Below, one piece after another: positions 24,623-33,174 of a DNA stretch of 54,662 nt. Under the pieces are notes generated by a model, which was given only the letters and a program-made list of their open reading frames with translations, had not been told where the DNA came from and searched no databases. The translations under genes and the position numbers were made by a program. The stretch comes from an uncultured Bacteriovoracaceae bacterium (GTDB lineage Bacteria > Bdellovibrionota > Bacteriovoracia > Bacteriovoracales > Bacteriovoracaceae), in NCBI GenBank assembly GCA_950054155.1, contig CATLOT010000026.1, forward strand, positions 1-54,662, in the 5' to 3' direction. Position 1 is the stretch's first letter. The number at the start of each line of letters is the position of its first letter.

Positions 24623-25330
24623 TTAGCGTGGAGTTTCTTTCCAAATCCCTTGTGTCCAGTCAAAAAGCTCGTAAGGGTGAAATTGATTTTTGTAATTCAT
24701 CGAGGAATTTTCTTTGACGTAGTAGCCTAAATAATAGTAATTGCGCATTGTCTTTTGAGTGTATTCAATTTCTTTGAGGGCCCCAAAAACACCAAGGCTT
24801 CTTTTTCCATAATCAGGGTCATAGATAAAATAGACACTACTTGTTCCCCGCTGGGAGAGATCTAAGAAGCCAACAGCTATGAGCTGATCTTGTAAATGAA
24901 AGAGGCTTAAAACAGTCGGCGTCGTTTGGGTGAAATGAGTTTGAATGAAGTCTTCTCTTGCTGTGTTATGGTTTTCCTCTTGCTCAAAGCGAAGTTTAGA
25001 GTGTTTTCGAAAGAGCTGAAATATTTCCTCAGAGTATTCTGGAGCTTGAAAAGAGACAGCGACATCTTGGTTCTTTTTGAGAACTCGGCGATGGGATTTA
25101 CTTGGTTTAAAGTCATTAACGTTAACGCGAAGAGGGCGGCACGCCTGACAGTTTTGACAATGGGGACGAAAGAAATAGACACCAAACTTTCTAAAGCCCT
25201 TCTTTAAAACGTCATCAAATTCTTGGGCTGAAAGATCATGAGCTAAGAAGAATTCATGCCTCGCAAGCTCGGTCGCAATATAGGGACACTTCTCCTCGGG
25301 AGAGAGCTTGGGAGGGCTAAGAAGTTTCAT
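24623..25330 (-). CDS. bpt: aspartate/glutamate leucyltransferase or arginyltransferase
   Basis: Transfers an amino acid from aminoacyl-tRNA to N-terminal acidic residues, marking proteins for ClpAP degradation. The 235-residue protein shows CPYIATELA..H, the Cys motif CQNCQACRPLRVNV, FQLFRKHSKLRF, and the C-terminal YLGYYVKENSSMNYK. These match the bacterial Ate/Bpt family; the bacterial branch is usually leucyl-specific (Bpt). It overlaps the stop of the preceding vWA-lipoprotein gene by 1 nt (TAATG). Confidence 0.9.
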   Translation of the reverse strand: MKLLSPPKLSPEEKCPYIATELARHEFFLAHDLSAQEFDDVLKKGFRKFGVYFFRPHCQNCQACRPLRVNVNDFKPSKSHRRVLKKNQDVAVSFQAPEYSEEIFQLFRKHSKLRFEQEENHNTAREDFIQTHFTQTTPTVLSLFHLQDQLIAVGFLDLSQRGTSSVYFIYDPDYGKRSLGVFGALKEIEYTQKTMRNYYYLGYYVKENSSMNYKNQFHPYELFDWTQGIWKETPR

Positions 25331-26853
25331 TAAGTACTTGGGTCGTAGATCACTTCAATTGTGGCACCATTTGAATAGACGGCACTTCCATTGAGTTTAA
25401 GAAAGTAGCCTGACTTATTAATGGCCGGAGTTGCTTCACTAAAGTTTGTAGGACTTTGGATCTTAATATTTTTATTAGGAAAATATTGAGGTTGACCTCC
25501 AGACTTCATAAGTTGCCAGCCATTTGTTGAAGACTGGGGAATATTAACTCCGTTAATTTCAAGTTGAATAGAGGACTCTACGGGCTTCGTTTGCAGGTCT
25601 ACATAACCAAAGTATTCTTTTGGGGTTTGAGTTTGCACACGGATACATTCTGGGTAGGTGACGATTGAGCTCCCATAGAGACGAACAACGTAACCTTGAA
25701 AGGGTTCACCTGGTGTTGGCTCGTACCTTGTGTTTACGTATTGGACGGAGTTGGTAAAGGTAAAGCCTGAGGCTCCTGCTGGAATGGGGTTGCTAAGCCT
25801 TGGTTGCTCAACTCCATTTTTAAAAACACGCACTTCATTGGGATCAATAGCGGCAGATCCTGTGGAGGCCACTGGCCAATAATTGTATTTGTGGCGAATA
25901 AGGGTGTCTTCAATAGAGCTGTTGATACCATCAAAGATCTGTGTGTAATTAGATTGATCACAGAGGTTGTAAGAGTCTCTCTTTGCTCTGCCTTCTTGAC
26001 CGTAGTGACGCTTAATAGAGTTACCACTTTCGATATAATTACTATTGTAGACGCGCTCTGAGAACATTTGATAGGTTCCCCCTTGTTCCCATGAGGCAAC
26101 ACTTCCACAAGTATTTGATCCCACCTTTGGAACAAAAGCAGAGATATTCATGAAGCGCATCTCAAGAGAGTCGAGACGAAACCCCGTACAGCTAGAGCCC
26201 GATGGGGGGTTATAAGCACCTCTTAGGCAGAGCCACTCATTGAGCTCTTCACGCAGATAGTTTTCTTGGTCAATGGATGAAACTTGTTGTTTCTTCCAGC
26301 TTGAGTCATCTTGATTAGACATAACGACAACGTAAACATAACTGTTACGACGAAAAACACCATTGGTGTGGTTTGCCTTAATAATATCAATGGAGCGGCT
26401 AATACCTGACTCTTGTGAGCCTGATGAGTAGCTAAGAGTGTCGAGGTGGTCATCTGCATAGGTCATATCAATGCGCATACTGAGAGCATCACTACTTAAA
26501 CCATCTGTATTTTCAGTAACGATGCGTGCTTGGTAATTGACGGGATCATAGCTTCTCTTTACAAGGGGAGCTAGCATGATGTGATAATCAAAGCGATCCG
26601 AGACACTATGAACAAGATTATTAAGAGCTGTTTTTGTAGCGCTATTGATAAAAGTCGCTGAAGTTGAATTATCCCAGAGGAAGAGAAAATCTACTTTGGG
26701 TTTTATGTGAGTGAAGGCACTACAAGAGTTAGTATTTGAGATCGATATGGGGTTTGCGACCTGAGCATCGTACTGGCTCTTCGGCGCAAAGGATTCTTCT
26801 CCACAAGAAGCGATGAAGAAGGCGAGAAAAAGAATCGGGTATAGTTTTTTCAT
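25330..26853 (-). CDS. vWA-like lipoprotein
   Basis: About 507 residues from ATG 26853 (MKKLYPILFLAFFIASC), a clear lipoprotein signal with Cys17; an in-frame GTG 12 nt upstream is possible. Shortly after the lipid site the sequence VDFLFLWDNSTSATF has the MIDAS pattern D-x-S-x-S of a von Willebrand A domain, which continues to VYVVVMSNQDDSS. The C-terminal half is beta-rich with repeated short domains (VRVFKNGVEQPRL, IEVIYDPST). Such proteins typically bind ligands or help assemble surface structures. It is the first gene of an operon with bpt. Confidence 0.75.
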   Translation of the reverse strand: MKKLYPILFLAFFIASCGEESFAPKSQYDAQVANPISISNTNSCSAFTHIKPKVDFLFLWDNSTSATFINSATKTALNNLVHSVSDRFDYHIMLAPLVKRSYDPVNYQARIVTENTDGLSSDALSMRIDMTYADDHLDTLSYSSGSQESGISRSIDIIKANHTNGVFRRNSYVYVVVMSNQDDSSWKKQQVSSIDQENYLREELNEWLCLRGAYNPPSGSSCTGFRLDSLEMRFMNISAFVPKVGSNTCGSVASWEQGGTYQMFSERVYNSNYIESGNSIKRHYGQEGRAKRDSYNLCDQSNYTQIFDGINSSIEDTLIRHKYNYWPVASTGSAAIDPNEVRVFKNGVEQPRLSNPIPAGASGFTFTNSVQYVNTRYEPTPGEPFQGYVVRLYGSSIVTYPECIRVQTQTPKEYFGYVDLQTKPVESSIQLEINGVNIPQSSTNGWQLMKSGGQPQYFPNKNIKIQSPTNFSEATPAINKSGYFLKLNGSAVYSNGATIEVIYDPST

Positions 26854-27013
26854 AAATTTTTCCACGTTTTGATCTAACTCCTTCGGCTCATCGGTATAGG
26901 AGAGGAAAATCTTTAAGTTTTGAGAGGATATTCTTTCCCTCTAGGGGAGAGTGAGGTGCCCCGTTAAAATAGATAAAGCATTGTAATTATTTAAAAGCAC
27001 GAGGAGATTCACC

Positions 27014-27847
27014 GTGGCAACTCAGTGGTATTATGTCCAAGGAAATGAGAGAGTAGGACCTGTAGAAGAGGTAGAGTTAAAAGAGCTCTATGATTCTGGC
27101 ACTCTCAATGAAGACTCTTATGTATGGAAGAAGGGCTTTGATAATTGGGCCCATCTTAAAGATGTAGACGAGTTAAGTGCGATCCTAGCGCCATCAAGTG
27201 CTCCCGCTTTTGAAATTGAAGACAATGACGATGTGGATGAAATTCCAGTAATGGGTGGTTCCTTTGAAGGGCCAGCAGCTGTGGAAGAACCTCTATTTGA
27301 TCTTTCAAGTATTGGACAAAATGAAAAAGTTTTCAGCATTAAAGTCGGCTATGATCGCGGTGGTCAAGAAACTGAGTATGGTCCTTTTTCACTCAATCAG
27401 CTTGGAAGGGCGTTTACTGAACAAAGAATCAATGAGAAGACATTTATTTTTACGCCAGGTATGTCAACGTGGGTTTTATTAGGTGACTTTGAGCGTTTTG
27501 ATGAAATCGCCGGAGGACTTCCTCCACAGATTACACCCGAAGATAGGCGTATTAATGTGAGGAAGCCATTTGTGGCCCGCCTTTTCTTTCACGATAATTC
27601 ACAAGTCTATGAAGGGGTTTGCCGAGATATTTCCGTTGGTGGTCTGCAAATTCTTGTTTCAGACTTTCCCTGTGAGATTGGTGACAATGTTTCCATGAAT
27701 GTGCATCCTGATAATAGTAATTATCATTTTACGGCATCAGGAAGAGTTGTCAGAAAATTAGAGGGCAATGCTGGGTTTAGCCTGCGCTTTGATGGATTGA
27801 ATCAAGAGGCGCAAGAAGCTATTCAAAACTATATTAATGAATATTGA
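27014..27847 (+). CDS. GYF_2-GYF_2-PilZ protein
   Basis: A 277-residue soluble protein with GTG start and GGAG 9 nt before it. Two GYF_2/DUF4339-like domains (about 1-55, motif GPVEEVELKELYDSGTL; and about 100-160, YGPFSLNQLGRAF) precede a C-terminal PilZ domain with RRINVRKP (R-x3-R) and DISVGG (D/N-x-S-x2-G), the two c-di-GMP-contacting motifs. So it should bind c-di-GMP and pass this through the GYF domains, which bind proline-rich peptides. The partner is unknown. Its end overlaps the next gene by 11 nt. Confidence 0.88.
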   Translation: MATQWYYVQGNERVGPVEEVELKELYDSGTLNEDSYVWKKGFDNWAHLKDVDELSAILAPSSAPAFEIEDNDDVDEIPVMGGSFEGPAAVEEPLFDLSSIGQNEKVFSIKVGYDRGGQETEYGPFSLNQLGRAFTEQRINEKTFIFTPGMSTWVLLGDFERFDEIAGGLPPQITPEDRRINVRKPFVARLFFHDNSQVYEGVCRDISVGGLQILVSDFPCEIGDNVSMNVHPDNSNYHFTASGRVVRKLEGNAGFSLRFDGLNQEAQEAIQNYINEY

Positions 27848-28754
27848 AAAAATCGATGAATCATCATTAGGAGAGAAGGGAGATATTCTCGTCTCTTCTT
27901 TAAGGGTCAAGGTTGAGAATAATTCTATTCGCTACGGGCGGCGCTATTGCACCGATGAAGAGGCGACTTGGCGCCTCTTCTTTTTTCACGACATTGGTGA
28001 ACACTCTAACCGCTATGAAAATGTCTTTATTGAGCTCTTAGAGAGCTTTAGGGCTTTAGGAGCTCCCGCTTTTGAAATTGTCACTTTTGACTTTAAGGGA
28101 CATGGAAAGAGCTCAGGAACACGCGGTCATATTGATTCAGTCGACGACTTATGCCTCGATTCTTTAATCTTTTTAAATGAGGAAGGTAAGAAAGAGTTAC
28201 CGACGGTTATTATGGGCCTAGGTCTTGGTGCCATTGTTTCGCTTAAGATCTATCATCACTATTTTTCAAAACTTCAGTCAGACTTAAGCGGGCTTATTCT
28301 CATTAATCCCGCTTTGAAGTTACACTGGAAAATCCCCTCTCTCTTTGAAGGAGTAGCGCGTGGGGGAAGCCTCCTCATGTCTAAATTAAGACTCCCCTTT
28401 CATCTGGCAGGGGAGCTCTTTGCTGGTGATACTCTCATTGCAGAGGAATTTGATAGTGATCCGCTCGTGAATCATTCCATCTCCCTTGGGAGCCTCTTTG
28501 AATTGCAGCATAACGCTAGTTTAATGAGAACATCTGCTTATTACTTAGATATTCCCGTCTTTATGGGGATATCAGAAAAGGGGAAGCTCTATTCTTCTCG
28601 TATCGCTGAACTTTTCGCTAAGGGCATTGTTAATTGTAAAGTTGAGTCCTTTACTCAGGCAGATCATGATCTCTTTCATCACTTTGATTGTGAAAATCTC
28701 TTCAATAGTGTCTATAATTGGTTAGAAGACAATAAATTCTTTCAAAAGGCATAA
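27837..28754 (+). CDS. alpha/beta-hydrolase-fold protein lacking the nucleophile Ser
   Basis: A 305-residue protein of the monoacylglycerol-lipase/lysophospholipase type: FDFKGHGKSSGTRGH, then the elbow region VIMGLGLGAIVSLK, LILINPAL, and a late QADHDLFH with the expected His277. The nucleophile elbow reads G-L-G-L-G, so the Ser expected at residue 129 is Gly; the acidic residue normally after PVFMGISE is also unclear. It therefore looks like a non-catalytic member. It overlaps the PilZ gene and may be a partner of that sensor. Codon reading at 28212-28229 confirms the substitution. Confidence 0.75.
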   Translation: MNIEKIDESSLGEKGDILVSSLRVKVENNSIRYGRRYCTDEEATWRLFFFHDIGEHSNRYENVFIELLESFRALGAPAFEIVTFDFKGHGKSSGTRGHIDSVDDLCLDSLIFLNEEGKKELPTVIMGLGLGAIVSLKIYHHYFSKLQSDLSGLILINPALKLHWKIPSLFEGVARGGSLLMSKLRLPFHLAGELFAGDTLIAEEFDSDPLVNHSISLGSLFELQHNASLMRTSAYYLDIPVFMGISEKGKLYSSRIAELFAKGIVNCKVESFTQADHDLFHHFDCENLFNSVYNWLEDNKFFQKA

Positions 28755-28757
28755 GGC

Positions 28758-29282
28758 ATGAGCAGGTCATCTCTCGTAATTAAAATACTCCTCTTTATTT
28801 TGGCGTTTGGCTGTACAACGTTGAATAAGAATATGACGAAGAAGGGGACCTATACGATAGGTGGCGGTGTCTACCAGAATCAGCGCTGGGATGACGATTT
28901 AGTCTTTGATCGTGTTTCCTGGTTTAAAGAGTTAACTCTTTCCTTTGATCTCTTTTATACGAAAGTGGAAAAGGATAGTCCCTTCTATCAATGGTTCTCT
29001 GATGATGAGAAAAGGCTCGTTGAGCAGTGTCTAGAAAATTACGTGGTCCTCACTTATGCTTGGGACCCAATGCAAATATCAAGAGAAGGCTTCTTTGCAG
29101 AGGTTCTTAAACAAGGTTACGAAAGGCTCTCTATCCCCAATTTCCATCAGAATGTAAAAATGCATCCCAACTTCGCCAGAATCAACGTCTATCTTTATAA
29201 AACAAACTTAATTTGTCGCCGAAAACTCGGAGGAGATCCCCTCATCGTAAGTTTTCCGGGGTTTAAGTCGGTTAAATTATAG
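28758..29282 (+). CDS. small lipoprotein
   Basis: A 174-residue lipoprotein (MSRSSLVIKILLFILAFGC, Cys19) that follows the hydrolase-like gene by 3 nt. The mature chain is rich in Trp, Phe and Tyr with conserved-looking patches (WDDDLVFDRVSW, WFSDDEKRLVEQC). I do not recognise a family. It probably belongs to the same operon as the PilZ and hydrolase-fold genes and may be their cell-envelope component. Confidence 0.7.
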   Translation: MSRSSLVIKILLFILAFGCTTLNKNMTKKGTYTIGGGVYQNQRWDDDLVFDRVSWFKELTLSFDLFYTKVEKDSPFYQWFSDDEKRLVEQCLENYVVLTYAWDPMQISREGFFAEVLKQGYERLSIPNFHQNVKMHPNFARINVYLYKTNLICRRKLGGDPLIVSFPGFKSVKL

Positions 29283-29316
29283 AGTAAAGAATTTTCTCAA
29301 TCTTTAAAGGCATTAA

Positions 29317-29336
29317 TCCGATAAGACTATCGGAGA
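29317..29336 (+). promoter_or_regulatory. hairpin holding the SD of the Ser/Thr kinase
   Basis: TCCGATA (29317-29323) and TATCGGA (29328-29334) form a perfect 7-bp stem with a 4-nt loop. The SD GGAG (29332-29335) lies mostly in the 3' arm, 11 nt before the kinase ATG at 29347, so the stem could hide the ribosome-binding site. Confidence 0.5.
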
Positions 29337-29346
29337 ACGTAAAGTT

Positions 29347-31374
29347 ATGGCCGAACAAAAAGAACGATTTGGAAGATACCTGATTTTAGATCACCTCGTT
29401 GATGGGGGGATGGCAAAAATTTGTCGTGCACGATTCCTCGGGGAGCAAGCCGATAAAGTCGTGGCGATCAAAATGATCCAGCCTCAGTACTCTTCAGATG
29501 AATCTTTTAAAACCATGTTTATGGATGAAATTAAGGTAACCTTTGGGCTCCTCCATCCTAATATTGTTCAGACCTATGACTATGGACTACAAAAAGATCA
29601 GCTCTTTGTGGCCATGGAGTATTGTGACGGAAGAAACCTCAAAGAGTATCTTGATCGTCTTCGTCAAAAGAAATTTGTTTTCCCTGTGGAAATCAGTGTC
29701 TATATCATTTCTCAAGTGTGTCAGGGGCTTCATTACTCTCACACCTTTACTGATAAATTAACAGGGAAAGCCGCGAATATTATTCACCGAGATATTTCAC
29801 CTCATAACATTATGTTGACTTATGACGGTGCAGTTAAAGTTATCGACTTTGGTATTGCAAAGGCGAATACAAACTCTGAAGCGACACAAGCAGGAACGAT
29901 AAAAGGAAAGCTGAGCTATCTGGCCCCAGAATATCTCGATGGTCTCAATCTTGATGCACGCTACGATATGTTTGCCGTAGGAATAACTCTATGGGAAATG
30001 CTCTGTAGTAGAAAACTTTTTAAAGCAGCGAATGATTTAGCGGTTCTTAAAAAGATTCAAGAATGTAAAATTCCACCACCATCAAAAATTAATCCCAATG
30101 TGCCTAAGGAACTCGATGATATCGTTCTTAGGGCCTTAAGAAAGGATAGAAATAAGCGTTTTGAGAACATGGACCAATTTAATCGGGCCCTTATTAAGTT
30201 TCTCTACGCCAATTATCCCGACTTTAATTCATCAGACCTCTCTTACTTTGCTAAGGAACTCTTTAAAGAGGAAATTAAGAAAGATAGAGAAAAGCTGTTT
30301 GAGTTTGGGAAGATCGATATTAAACCTTATATTGATGACTGGAAGAATGAACAAGAAGGAGGAGCTGCTCGTTCAACGGAACCCGCTTCTGAACCTTCCT
30401 CGGATAATACAGCTTCACGTAAGTCAGAACAAGTTCTTGATTTTGGATTTGAAGAAGATCAACCAACAAAGACAAGTCTCAAAGAACATCGTAAAAAAGC
30501 GAGAGAGAGTGGGAACGCCAAATCTAAGCGTGTAAAAGCGATTGATGGCGATAATATGGGGATTACGGCGCCCCCTCCAAAGAAGAAAGCGCCCATGCCC
30601 TCTCGTGATTCAGGTACAAGAACACGTACGCGTTCAAGTAAACGGGGCCGTGGCACGACAACTAAGACTGGTATGATTGAGGCTGGCGAACTCAAAAAGA
30701 ACAACTTTAAGAAAATTATCCTTATGGTTGGTGTTCTTGCGGGTGTCGCCTATTTTGGACGAAATGATCTTCCGGTTTTAAAACAGTATATAGGTGATCG
30801 CGCTCCAGCTTCGAGTACTCCTGTGGCCAAACCTATCATACCTGAAAGTCAGAAAGATCAATCTGAAATGATTGCCAATAGGTTAAAAAATGGAATTCGT
30901 ATTCCTAATTATGATGCCCAAATTCATAAAGTCTTTATTAATGGCGAAGAAGTTAAACCGGACTTTCTAAAGAAAATAGATATTAAAACAAAGAAGGAAG
31001 TTTTTCTTCGAGTTGAAAAACCAGGTTATAGACCTTTTACGGAAAAGATTATCGTCCCTCCAGGAAAGACTGTAACCATTAAGATTCCGCCAATGCCTGC
31101 AGAATCCTTTGGATTTCTCTACCTCTCGAGAGGATGTAAGATGTACGGATCCCTTTCCTTTGAACTGTATGGTGAAAAGCGAACAGAAAAGGTTCCGATG
31201 TCTTCGCCCATTGGGATTTCATTTCCTATTCAGGGAGATGGTCGATATCCCGCTAATGACAAGGGAATGGCACAATATACGGTTTATTTTAAGAAGATTA
31301 ATGAATCTATTGAAAGGAAAATTAGCTTCTCCTTTAAAGAGGAAGGCCAACGAATCGACCTTTGCCAGCTCTAA
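29347..31374 (+). CDS. membrane-anchored Ser/Thr protein kinase
   Basis: A Hanks-type kinase of 675 residues. The kinase domain (about 8-280) has a Gly-loop variant DGGMAKICRA, VAIK with Lys42, HRDISPHN with catalytic Asp149, DFG at Asp167, and APE. A long acidic/basic linker follows, then one membrane helix (about 455-470) and a ~190-residue extracytoplasmic part with a PEGA-like unit (VFINGEEV, LRVEKPGYRPFTEKI, VPPGKTVTIKIPP). So it senses something in the periplasm and phosphorylates cytoplasmic proteins. No partner phosphatase is nearby. Its stop overlaps that of the convergent ppsR gene. An SD-masking hairpin precedes it. Confidence 0.92.
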   Translation: MAEQKERFGRYLILDHLVDGGMAKICRARFLGEQADKVVAIKMIQPQYSSDESFKTMFMDEIKVTFGLLHPNIVQTYDYGLQKDQLFVAMEYCDGRNLKEYLDRLRQKKFVFPVEISVYIISQVCQGLHYSHTFTDKLTGKAANIIHRDISPHNIMLTYDGAVKVIDFGIAKANTNSEATQAGTIKGKLSYLAPEYLDGLNLDARYDMFAVGITLWEMLCSRKLFKAANDLAVLKKIQECKIPPPSKINPNVPKELDDIVLRALRKDRNKRFENMDQFNRALIKFLYANYPDFNSSDLSYFAKELFKEEIKKDREKLFEFGKIDIKPYIDDWKNEQEGGAARSTEPASEPSSDNTASRKSEQVLDFGFEEDQPTKTSLKEHRKKARESGNAKSKRVKAIDGDNMGITAPPPKKKAPMPSRDSGTRTRTRSSKRGRGTTTKTGMIEAGELKKNNFKKIILMVGVLAGVAYFGRNDLPVLKQYIGDRAPASSTPVAKPIIPESQKDQSEMIANRLKNGIRIPNYDAQIHKVFINGEEVKPDFLKKIDIKTKKEVFLRVEKPGYRPFTEKIIVPPGKTVTIKIPPMPAESFGFLYLSRGCKMYGSLSFELYGEKRTEKVPMSSPIGISFPIQGDGRYPANDKGMAQYTVYFKKINESIERKISFSFKEEGQRIDLCQL

Positions 31375-32222
31375 TCCTCTCTCTTTTGCTTAAAGATATT
31401 ATTCTTGCGCATGTTTATAAGCCGCATGATTTCTGCGGCTGTTTCCTCTAGCGCCTTATCTGTGACATTAAAGACGGGCCAGCGCTTATTTTCTTTAAAG
31501 ATGCTATTGGCCCACTCAAGTTCTTCAATGACCTTGGATTCATCTGCATAGTCACCTGTGAGGTTGGCAGCACCTAAGCGAGAGAGTCTATTTGTTCTGA
31601 TTTGCTTAAGGGCCTCTGGATCGATTGTCAGGGCAAAAATCTTTCTTTGATCAATGATAAAGAGTTCATCTGGTAACTTGGTTCCTAGGACAAGGGGAAC
31701 ATTCATCACCTTTAAGCCGTGAAGACTTAGGTAAAGTGAAAGGGGAGTTTTAGAGGTTCTTGAGATCCCTACAAGAACAACATCTGCTAAGTGAAGAGAG
31801 CGAAGATTTCGTCCATCATCATGATTGAGGGTGAATTCCATCGCCTCAACTCTTTTATAGTAGTCATCGTTAACCTGGTGAAGGAGTCCCGGTTCGTTGG
31901 TTGGCTCTTGATCAAAGTAGTTACTAAATGTTGTAAGGGCTGGGCCTAGGACATCAAGAGTTCTCACATGCTTTGTTCTTGCGACGTCAGCAATATATTC
32001 TCTGAGTTTTGCATCCACTAAAGTATAAATCACCAAGTCATGGTGAACAGCGGCTTCAGAGAAAATGGCATCGATTTGCTCAAAGGTCCTCACTGATTTG
32101 TAACGAGTGAAGTAAACATCCCTCCCTTTGAATTGAGTCATGACAGCACGGCTGATGGCCGTTGCGGTCTCTCCCGTTCCATCCGAAATGATAACGATTT
32201 TTAGGCGTTTTCTCTTATCCAT
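31371..32222 (-). CDS. ppsR: pyruvate,phosphate dikinase / PEP synthase regulatory protein
   Basis: DUF299 proteins are bifunctional: ADP-dependent kinase and Pi-dependent pyrophosphorylase that inactivate and reactivate PPDK or PEP synthase. The 283-residue product has the N-terminal ISDGTGETA, a conserved middle (LHHQVNDDYYKRVEAMEFTLNHD-like region ending HDDG) and the P-loop-like GISRTSKTPLSLYL. Its target enzyme is not in the window. It overlaps miaA by 8 nt and is last in the FHA-GGDEF/mutL/miaA/ppsR operon. Confidence 0.92.
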   Translation of the reverse strand: MDKRKRLKIVIISDGTGETATAISRAVMTQFKGRDVYFTRYKSVRTFEQIDAIFSEAAVHHDLVIYTLVDAKLREYIADVARTKHVRTLDVLGPALTTFSNYFDQEPTNEPGLLHQVNDDYYKRVEAMEFTLNHDDGRNLRSLHLADVVLVGISRTSKTPLSLYLSLHGLKVMNVPLVLGTKLPDELFIIDQRKIFALTIDPEALKQIRTNRLSRLGAANLTGDYADESKVIEELEWANSIFKENKRWPVFNVTDKALEETAAEIMRLINMRKNNIFKQKRED

Positions 32223-33174
32223 GATTGAGGTCCTTCAAGAAGGTAAGGGTATCTGACATAATTGACTCTTCTTGATTGAGAGGGTGGTAGGTTATCTTAG
32301 GTGTCGTTTTCTTAAAAAAAGTTTTTTGGGACTTCGCTAAGCGGCGCGTGTTGATATAAATACGCTCTCCAAGCTCTTCTTTACTAAGGTCCCCTTGAAG
32401 ATATTGGATAGTTTCTTTATATCCAATGCTTTGAAGCGGCTTGAGTTCTGGTGAAAAACCTTGATTGAGAATCTCTTGAACCTCTTCAATGAGTCCCGCA
32501 TCAATCATTTTGTATGCACGCTTTCGCATAATTTCCCAATGAAAGTCTTTAGGGAGGTCCAGATAAATATGATGAAGAACCCAGGCTTCTTTTTGAAGTT
32601 TCGAAAAGTCGTAAGGACCACTCTCTTCCATTCTTTGACGCTCTTCGCTTAAAGGACGATTGTGAGTGTATGAAAATTCGAGTGCCCTAAGTGTTCGATA
32701 GCGGTCATTTTCATGAATTTTTTCATAGGAGAGAGGATCTCTTTTTCTTAACTCGTCTCTTAGAAAATGCCATCCCTTTTCTTTTTCGAGTTGGCTTATC
32801 TCTTCTCTAACTTGCAAGTCGATTTCACCACTTTCATACATTCCCTTGAGAAGTGCTCTAATATAAAAGGCAGAGCCACCAACAATGATGGGAACCTTCT
32901 GAGAGCGGTGAAGATTTTCGATGGCCTCAAGAGCTTGCGCCACATAGTCGCTTGCATTATAGGGTTCGCTAAGATGTCCGCAATTGATAAGATGATGGGG
33001 GATAAGCGTAAGCTCCTCGGGTGTAGGTTTTGCCGTCCCAATATTGAGCTCCGGATAAAAGAGGAGGGAGTCACCGTTAATGATTTCTCCACTTATGAGA
33101 GAGGCGAGCTTAAGCGCTGTTGCAGTCTTTCCTGTTGCGGTAGCCCCTGATATTAAAATGAGCGGACGTTTCAT
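32215..33174 (-). CDS. miaA: tRNA dimethylallyltransferase
   Basis: Adds a dimethylallyl group to A37 of UNN-reading tRNAs. The 319-residue protein starts with the P-loop SGATATGKTATALKLA, then DSLLFYPELNIGTAKPT (substrate-binding), VPIIVGGSAFYIRALLKG (normally GGTGLY; the Ser-Ala-Phe variant is slightly divergent), and the C-terminal LKPLQSIGYKE and RRLAKSQKTFF. It overlaps mutL by 4 nt (ATGA). The mutL-miaA order is common in bacteria. Confidence 0.95.
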   Translation of the reverse strand: MKRPLILISGATATGKTATALKLASLISGEIINGDSLLFYPELNIGTAKPTPEELTLIPHHLINCGHLSEPYNASDYVAQALEAIENLHRSQKVPIIVGGSAFYIRALLKGMYESGEIDLQVREEISQLEKEKGWHFLRDELRKRDPLSYEKIHENDRYRTLRALEFSYTHNRPLSEERQRMEESGPYDFSKLQKEAWVLHHIYLDLPKDFHWEIMRKRAYKMIDAGLIEEVQEILNQGFSPELKPLQSIGYKETIQYLQGDLSKEELGERIYINTRRLAKSQKTFFKKTTPKITYHPLNQEESIMSDTLTFLKDLNHG

